Source: an uncultured Bacteroidaceae bacterium (lineage in GTDB: Bacteria > Bacteroidota > Bacteroidia > Bacteroidales > Bacteroidaceae). Taken from it: 64,000 nt of DNA. Under the pieces are notes generated by a model that saw only the letters and a list, made by a program, of their open reading frames with translations, ran no database searches and was not told the origin of the DNA. Where the stretch lies: the NCBI GenBank assembly GCA_905233465.1, contig CAJOEI010000004.1, positions 1 to 64,000 on the forward strand, in the 5' to 3' direction. Position 1 is the first letter of the stretch. Each line of letters opens with the position of its first letter. The position numbers and the translations under genes were made by a program. Below, piece by piece: positions 60,042 through 64,000 of the stretch.

Positions 60042-60803
60042 ATGCAATCAGACAGTATCGTAATCATCCCCACTTACAACGAGAAGGAAAATATTGAAAA
60101 TATCATTCGTGCCGTAACAGGGCTGCAGGAGCACCGTTTCGACATCCTGGTCATCGACGACGGCTCGCCAGACGGCACCGCAGATATCGTCAAGCGCCTA
60201 CAGCAGACCCCAGAGCTATCCGAACGCCTGCATCTGGTGCAACGCAGCGGCAAACTGGGACTCGGCACAGCATACATCGCAGGCTTCCGTTGGGCCATAG
60301 AGCACAAGTTCGATTATATCTTCGAGATGGACGCTGACTTCAGCCACGCTCCCGCCGATCTGCCGCGACTGCTCGCCGCCTGTCGCGACGAGGGCTACGA
60401 TATGTCTATCGGCTCACGCTATATATCTGGTGTCAACGTCGTCAACTGGCCTATGGGACGCGTACTCATGTCGTACTTCGCATCCAAATACGTGCGCATA
60501 GTCACAGGCATTGACATACACGATACCACTGCCGGTTTCGTATGCTATCGCCGACAAGTGCTCGAAACCATTGACCTCGATGCCATCCGATTCAAGGGCT
60601 ATGCCTTCCAGATTGAGATGAAGTTCACTGCCCATCAATGCGGATTCAAGATCAAGGAGGTGCCCGTCATCTTCGTCAACCGCGAACTGGGCACAAGCAA
60701 GATGAGCGGCGGAATATTCTCTGAGGCTGCATTTGGTGTGCTGCGCTTGCGTTGGGACGGATGGTTCCGCAAGTACCCAAAGAAAAGCGAAACAACGCAC
60801 TAA
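60042..60803 (+). CDS. Polyprenol-phosphate mannosyltransferase (DPM1-like)
   Basis: A 253-residue GT2 enzyme of the dolichol-phosphate mannose synthase type: IIPTYNEKENIENIIRAV, LVIDDGSPDGTADIV and the DAD metal site in FEMDADFSHAP. VPVIFVNRELGTSKMSGGIF is the family C-terminal motif. No membrane helices follow the catalytic domain, as in short DPM1 forms. It makes polyprenyl-phosphate hexose for glycosylation in the periplasm. It lies between uvrB and pyrC. Confidence 0.9.
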   Translation: MQSDSIVIIPTYNEKENIENIIRAVTGLQEHRFDILVIDDGSPDGTADIVKRLQQTPELSERLHLVQRSGKLGLGTAYIAGFRWAIEHKFDYIFEMDADFSHAPADLPRLLAACRDEGYDMSIGSRYISGVNVVNWPMGRVLMSYFASKYVRIVTGIDIHDTTAGFVCYRRQVLETIDLDAIRFKGYAFQIEMKFTAHQCGFKIKEVPVIFVNRELGTSKMSGGIFSEAAFGVLRLRWDGWFRKYPKKSETTH

Positions 60804-60834
60804 TTCACAACAAAATAACAGAACAGTGTAAAAG

Positions 60835-62172
60835 ATGTGCTTGAATGATATTATCTATGTCAGTGACGGGCGCATCCGTCGAGCCGACATAACTATCTCT
60901 GGCGGCCTCATCGAGCATATCGCCGACCGCGAGGAACTTGACACAGCGAGTTTTGTGTCAGGTGCTATGCCTGAGGGCAGTAGCTTGCTTCTGCCTGGCA
61001 TCATCGACGAACACGTCCACACCCGTGAGCCCGGACTGACGCATAAAGGCAACCTCGACAGCGAGACTCATGCCGCAGCAGCCGGAGGCGTGACGACAAT
61101 CATGGACATGCCCAACGTGGTGCCACAGACCACAACGCTCGAAGCCCTGGATGAACGCTTCTGCCTCGGCCGACAACACGCATTTGTCAACTACAGCTTT
61201 TATTTTGGCGCCACAAACAGCAACGCACATCTCCTGACACAACTGGACCCCGCACGCGTGCCTGCCGTGAAGCTCTTCATGGGCAGCAGCACCGGTGGCA
61301 TGCTTGTCGACCACGGCCAATCCCTGCATGATGTCTTTAGCCTCTCGCCGCTGCCAATAATGGCGCACTGCGAGGACAGCTCTATCATCAGTCGCAACAT
61401 GCAGCGTGCCAAGGAGTTGTATGGCGACGACCCCGATATCACCCACCACGCCGAGATACGTTCGCGCGAGGCATGCCTGACCTCTACACGCTTAGCCATA
61501 CAGATGGCCACGCAGACGGGAGCACGCTTGCACATAGCACACGTGTCGACAAAGGACGAGATAGAACTGATTCATGATTCACAAGCTACAAGTCAGGCCA
61601 CTATAACCCTCGAAGCATGCCTGCCACACCTGCTCTTCACCGATGCCGACTACGAGCATCTGGGCACTGCTGTCAAATGCAACCCGTCAGTGAAGACGGC
61701 TGCAGACCGACAGGCATTGAGAGAAGCGCTGGCAGACGGCCGCATCACATGTGTAGCCACCGACCACGCTCCACATCTGCCGACAGAGAAAACTGGCGGC
61801 TGTGCACGCGCAGCATCTGGCATACCAATGATTGAGTTCTCGCTTGTATCCATGCTTGAGCTTGTGGACAAGGGGGTGCTGTCGCTGCCACGCATGGTGG
61901 AAGTGATGTGTCATGCTCCCGCCAAACTGTTCTCCATTCGCGACCGCGGATTCATCCGCGAGGGCATGCAAGCCGACCTCGTCATCGTTCGCCGCCACCC
62001 CTGGACGCTCACCGCCGACAACATCCACAGCTTGTGTGCATGGAGTCCGCTCACAGGGCATCGCTTTGCCTGGCAGGTGGCACAAACCTACTGCAACGGC
62101 CGCCTTATCTACGACAACGGCATCTTCGCACAAGACAATAGCCACGCACAGAGTCTGACCTTCCAGCGCTAA
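60835..62172 (+). CDS. pyrC: Dihydroorotase
   Basis: A 445-residue amidohydrolase of the class I dihydroorotase type. Zinc ligands His60 and His62 (DEHVHTREPG), the sequence GGVTTIMDMPN, the ligand histidines in AHCED and HIAHVST, and the catalytic Asp in TDHAPH are present. The usual carboxylated lysine is not evident at the KG of LTHKGNLDSET, where LTHKGNLDS itself could supply it. It closes carbamoyl aspartate to dihydroorotate in pyrimidine synthesis. Confidence 0.92.
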   Translation: MCLNDIIYVSDGRIRRADITISGGLIEHIADREELDTASFVSGAMPEGSSLLLPGIIDEHVHTREPGLTHKGNLDSETHAAAAGGVTTIMDMPNVVPQTTTLEALDERFCLGRQHAFVNYSFYFGATNSNAHLLTQLDPARVPAVKLFMGSSTGGMLVDHGQSLHDVFSLSPLPIMAHCEDSSIISRNMQRAKELYGDDPDITHHAEIRSREACLTSTRLAIQMATQTGARLHIAHVSTKDEIELIHDSQATSQATITLEACLPHLLFTDADYEHLGTAVKCNPSVKTAADRQALREALADGRITCVATDHAPHLPTEKTGGCARAASGIPMIEFSLVSMLELVDKGVLSLPRMVEVMCHAPAKLFSIRDRGFIREGMQADLVIVRRHPWTLTADNIHSLCAWSPLTGHRFAWQVAQTYCNGRLIYDNGIFAQDNSHAQSLTFQR

Positions 62173-62174
62173 CT

Positions 62175-62240
62175 TTTCATCGTTAACGTCCTTCGTCAAA
62201 TCGTCAAATTGTATAATTGTCCAATTGTAAAATGTCATCG
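62175..62240 (+). repeat. Heptamer array at the 5' end of the MetH-domain gene
   Basis: CGTCAAA, TCGTCAA and TTGTCCA/TTGTAAA units occupy the spacer and the first codons of the next gene. Confidence 0.7.
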
Positions 62241-63117
62241 CCTCTTGCATCTCCAATATTCCATAGATGAGGTAGAGCCTTACATCAACTGGCTATATTT
62301 CTTCCACACGTGGGGCTTTGAATCTCGTTTTGCCGCCATAGCCAACATCCACGGCTGCGACGCTTGTCGCGCCATGTGGCTTGCCAGCTTCCCCGAAGCC
62401 AGTCGCGGCAAGGCAGCTGAGGCCATGCAGCTACATAAGGAAGCACAACGCCAGCTGCGCGCGCTTGCTGCCGATGGATGTCACACGCACGCCGTGGTGC
62501 AGATTCATGAATGCTACTCCAATGGCGACGACATAGTGCTCAACAACGCCGTCCTATGTTTCCTACGACAACAACGGCCACCATATCTCTGTCTGGCAGA
62601 CTACGTGCGGCCTATGGCTGCCGATGCTGCGCCCGACCACATCGGACTGTTCGCCACATGCGCCGATGCCGACATCGAACAGCGCTATGCCGGCGAGGAC
62701 GACTACCGACACTTACTGTGCCAGACGCTGGCCGACCGCTTGGCAGAGGCCACTGCCGAACTGCTGCATCTACAGGTGAGGAAACAAATCTGGGGCTATG
62801 CCCCTGACGAACACCTGTCGATAGCCGAGCTCCACGCAGAGCACTTTCAGGGCATACGCCCAGCCGTTGGCTACCCTTCCCTACCGGACCAGAGCATTAA
62901 TTTCGACCTCGACCGCATACTTGACTTCGCATCTATCGGCATAACGCTCACACAGAGCGGAGCCATGCGTCCTCATGCCGCCGTCAGCGGACTGATGCTG
63001 TCGCACCCCGAAGCCCGCTATTTCAGCATAGGGCCCATAGGCGACGATCAGCTCAACGACTATGCCCGCCGACGCCACATGGACCTCGACAAGCTGCGAC
63101 CATTCCTGAACTTATAA
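62209..63117 (+). CDS. Stand-alone methionine-synthase activation domain
   Basis: A 302-residue protein matching the S-adenosylmethionine-binding reactivation domain of B12-dependent methionine synthase: SIDEVEPYINWLYFFHTWGF, the signature RPAVGYPSLPDQS near residue 223, LTQSGAMRPHAAVSGLMLSHPEARYF and DQLNDYARRR. The rest of MetH is not encoded here. No in-frame ATG precedes the conserved part; the listed start is TTG within a heptamer, and a TTG at 62245 is another choice. It would remethylate inactive cobalamin on a partner MetH lacking this domain. Confidence 0.85.
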   Translation: MYNCPIVKCHRLLHLQYSIDEVEPYINWLYFFHTWGFESRFAAIANIHGCDACRAMWLASFPEASRGKAAEAMQLHKEAQRQLRALAADGCHTHAVVQIHECYSNGDDIVLNNAVLCFLRQQRPPYLCLADYVRPMAADAAPDHIGLFATCADADIEQRYAGEDDYRHLLCQTLADRLAEATAELLHLQVRKQIWGYAPDEHLSIAELHAEHFQGIRPAVGYPSLPDQSINFDLDRILDFASIGITLTQSGAMRPHAAVSGLMLSHPEARYFSIGPIGDDQLNDYARRRHMDLDKLRPFLNL

Positions 63118-63124
63118 GTGGATT

Positions 63125-64000
63125 GTGGAATATATTCACCCTCTCGACTGCAAAGCCTCTGACCTGCCCGAGCGCTTCACCTATCCTTTCCGCTACGAAG
63201 CACATCCTCTGTGCCGCCGCGCAGCACAGATAGTCCAGCTGCGTCCCGAATTGGCCGCTCTCAACGAGGGTAAGATGTTTGGCGTCCTTGTGTGCCGGCG
63301 AGACGATGCTGTATATTTCCTTGCAGCATACTCTGGCCAACTCAATGGCAACTATGCCCATCCATGGTTTGTGCCACCCGTGCTGGACTACCTCCAGCCC
63401 AATGGGTATTTTCTCACACAACAGCAGCACATCATAAGCTTCAACCAACGCGTTAACAAAATACTACATTCTTCTGATTATCAAAACGCTTTGCAGCTAA
63501 GACAAAAGCTATTATCCGAACGCCAGCAAGCCATTGACGCAGCACGGCAGGCATACATTCGCGGCAAACAGGAGCGCGATGCAGCTCGTCTCAACGGCAC
63601 ATCAGGCAGCTCATCGGACAAGACGCTCATACTCCAGAGCCAGCACCAACGTGCCGACATTCGCAGGGCAACACGACTGCACGAAGAAGCCCTGAAACAG
63701 ATACAGTCAAAGCTTGATGCCTACGACAGCGAACTGCAGGAGCTCCGCAACCAGCATCGCCACCTCAGCGAGGCACTGCAGCAATGGCTGTTCGACAACA
63801 CACGTCTTCTCAATGCCGAAGGCAACCAGTTGAGCGTGACACAGATCTGGGCCAGACGAGCCGCATCCACCAACTCTAACAGTCCTATCCCCAGCGGCGC
63901 TGGCGAATGCTGCGCACCCAAGCTGCTTCACGCTGCCTACAGCGAGGGGTTGCAACCGATAGCAATGGCCGAATTCTGGTGCGGGCCGTCGTCGGCCGAC
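63125..64000 (+). CDS. RluA-family pseudouridine synthase, N-terminal part, cut by window edge
   Basis: The frame is open from GTG 63125 to the edge, 292 codons. MEYIHPLDCKASDLPERFTYPF begins it; residues ~120-215 form a coiled coil rich in Arg, Gln and Glu (QKLLSERQQAIDAARQAY). GAGECCAPKLLHAAYSEGLQPIAMAEFWCG is the motif seen before the catalytic domain of the longer RluA/RluF-like synthases in Bacteroidota. The catalytic domain with its Asp lies outside the window. It would isomerise uridines in rRNA or tRNA. The start, eight bases after the previous stop, is the only good one. Confidence 0.75.
   Translation, partial: MEYIHPLDCKASDLPERFTYPFRYEAHPLCRRAAQIVQLRPELAALNEGKMFGVLVCRRDDAVYFLAAYSGQLNGNYAHPWFVPPVLDYLQPNGYFLTQQQHIISFNQRVNKILHSSDYQNALQLRQKLLSERQQAIDAARQAYIRGKQERDAARLNGTSGSSSDKTLILQSQHQRADIRRATRLHEEALKQIQSKLDAYDSELQELRNQHRHLSEALQQWLFDNTRLLNAEGNQLSVTQIWARRAASTNSNSPIPSGAGECCAPKLLHAAYSEGLQPIAMAEFWCGPSSAD

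Overview
The window looks like a Bacteroidota (Bacteroidales) chromosome, most likely Prevotella or a close relative. The reasons are promoters with the TAnnTTTG -7 box, almost no Shine-Dalgarno sequences, a UpxY-type antiterminator heading a capsule operon, RpoZ and BamD of the Bacteroidota type, a fused NfnA-NfnB oxidoreductase, and a C-terminal tail typical of type IX secretion cargo. Base composition is near balanced in the housekeeping and lipid regions and visibly AT-richer in about 19-31 kb, the distal half of the polysaccharide locus.

Layout. (1) 1-3288, minus: the start of a large secreted glycoside hydrolase with a GH128-like core, cut by the left edge; then a family 2 glycosyltransferase to 4450. 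(2) 4656-16362, plus: a tight eight-gene operon joined by start/stop overlaps. It encodes an MMPL exporter fused to a PlsC acyltransferase, two CrtI/RetSat-like FAD oxidoreductases, a B12-binding radical SAM enzyme, a small unknown protein, an esterase-like hydrolase, a PaaK-like acid:CoA ligase and a second acyltransferase. It reads as a pathway that activates, desaturates or isomerises, acylates and exports an unidentified lipid, possibly a polyene. This is the best candidate here for an undescribed metabolic system. (3) 16478-18391, minus: a Y-family DNA polymerase and a small partner protein whose end is replaced by repeat DNA. (4) 19042-46300, minus: a capsule/exopolysaccharide locus read from right to left: UpxY antiterminator, Wzc, Wza, initiating sugar-phosphate transferase, YjbH-like outer-membrane proteins, sugar aminotransferase, DUF418 membrane protein, ATP-grasp and WbqC enzymes, Wzx, Wzy, several glycosyltransferases and acetyltransferases, a secreted CotH-family protein, and an Alg14/Alg13-type split transferase. 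An unrelated AAA/DUF234 ATPase gene sits inside it between two 62-bp direct copies of the 5' end of the alg14-like gene. (5) 46639-57782, minus: housekeeping genes mnmE, udp, a PD40-like lipoprotein-like gene, nfnAB, serS, a beta-barrel gene, a DUF4293 fusion, rpoZ and bamD. (6) 57975-64000, plus: uvrB, polyprenol-phosphate mannosyltransferase, pyrC, a stand-alone MetH activation domain and the start of an RluA-family pseudouridine synthase cut by the right edge.

A second layer runs across everything. Spacers are built from a small vocabulary of repeats: tandem heptamers (for example CAACTTT, GAACATT, CCATTGA, GTAAATC, GTTTAAA), short hairpin modules whose stems differ by compensatory substitutions, a 24-bp element containing GGTTCGAC, and a G-rich palindrome. 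The same elements have entered coding sequence in frame in at least eight genes and often supply or displace start codons. No tRNA, rRNA, CRISPR array or complete insertion sequence was seen.
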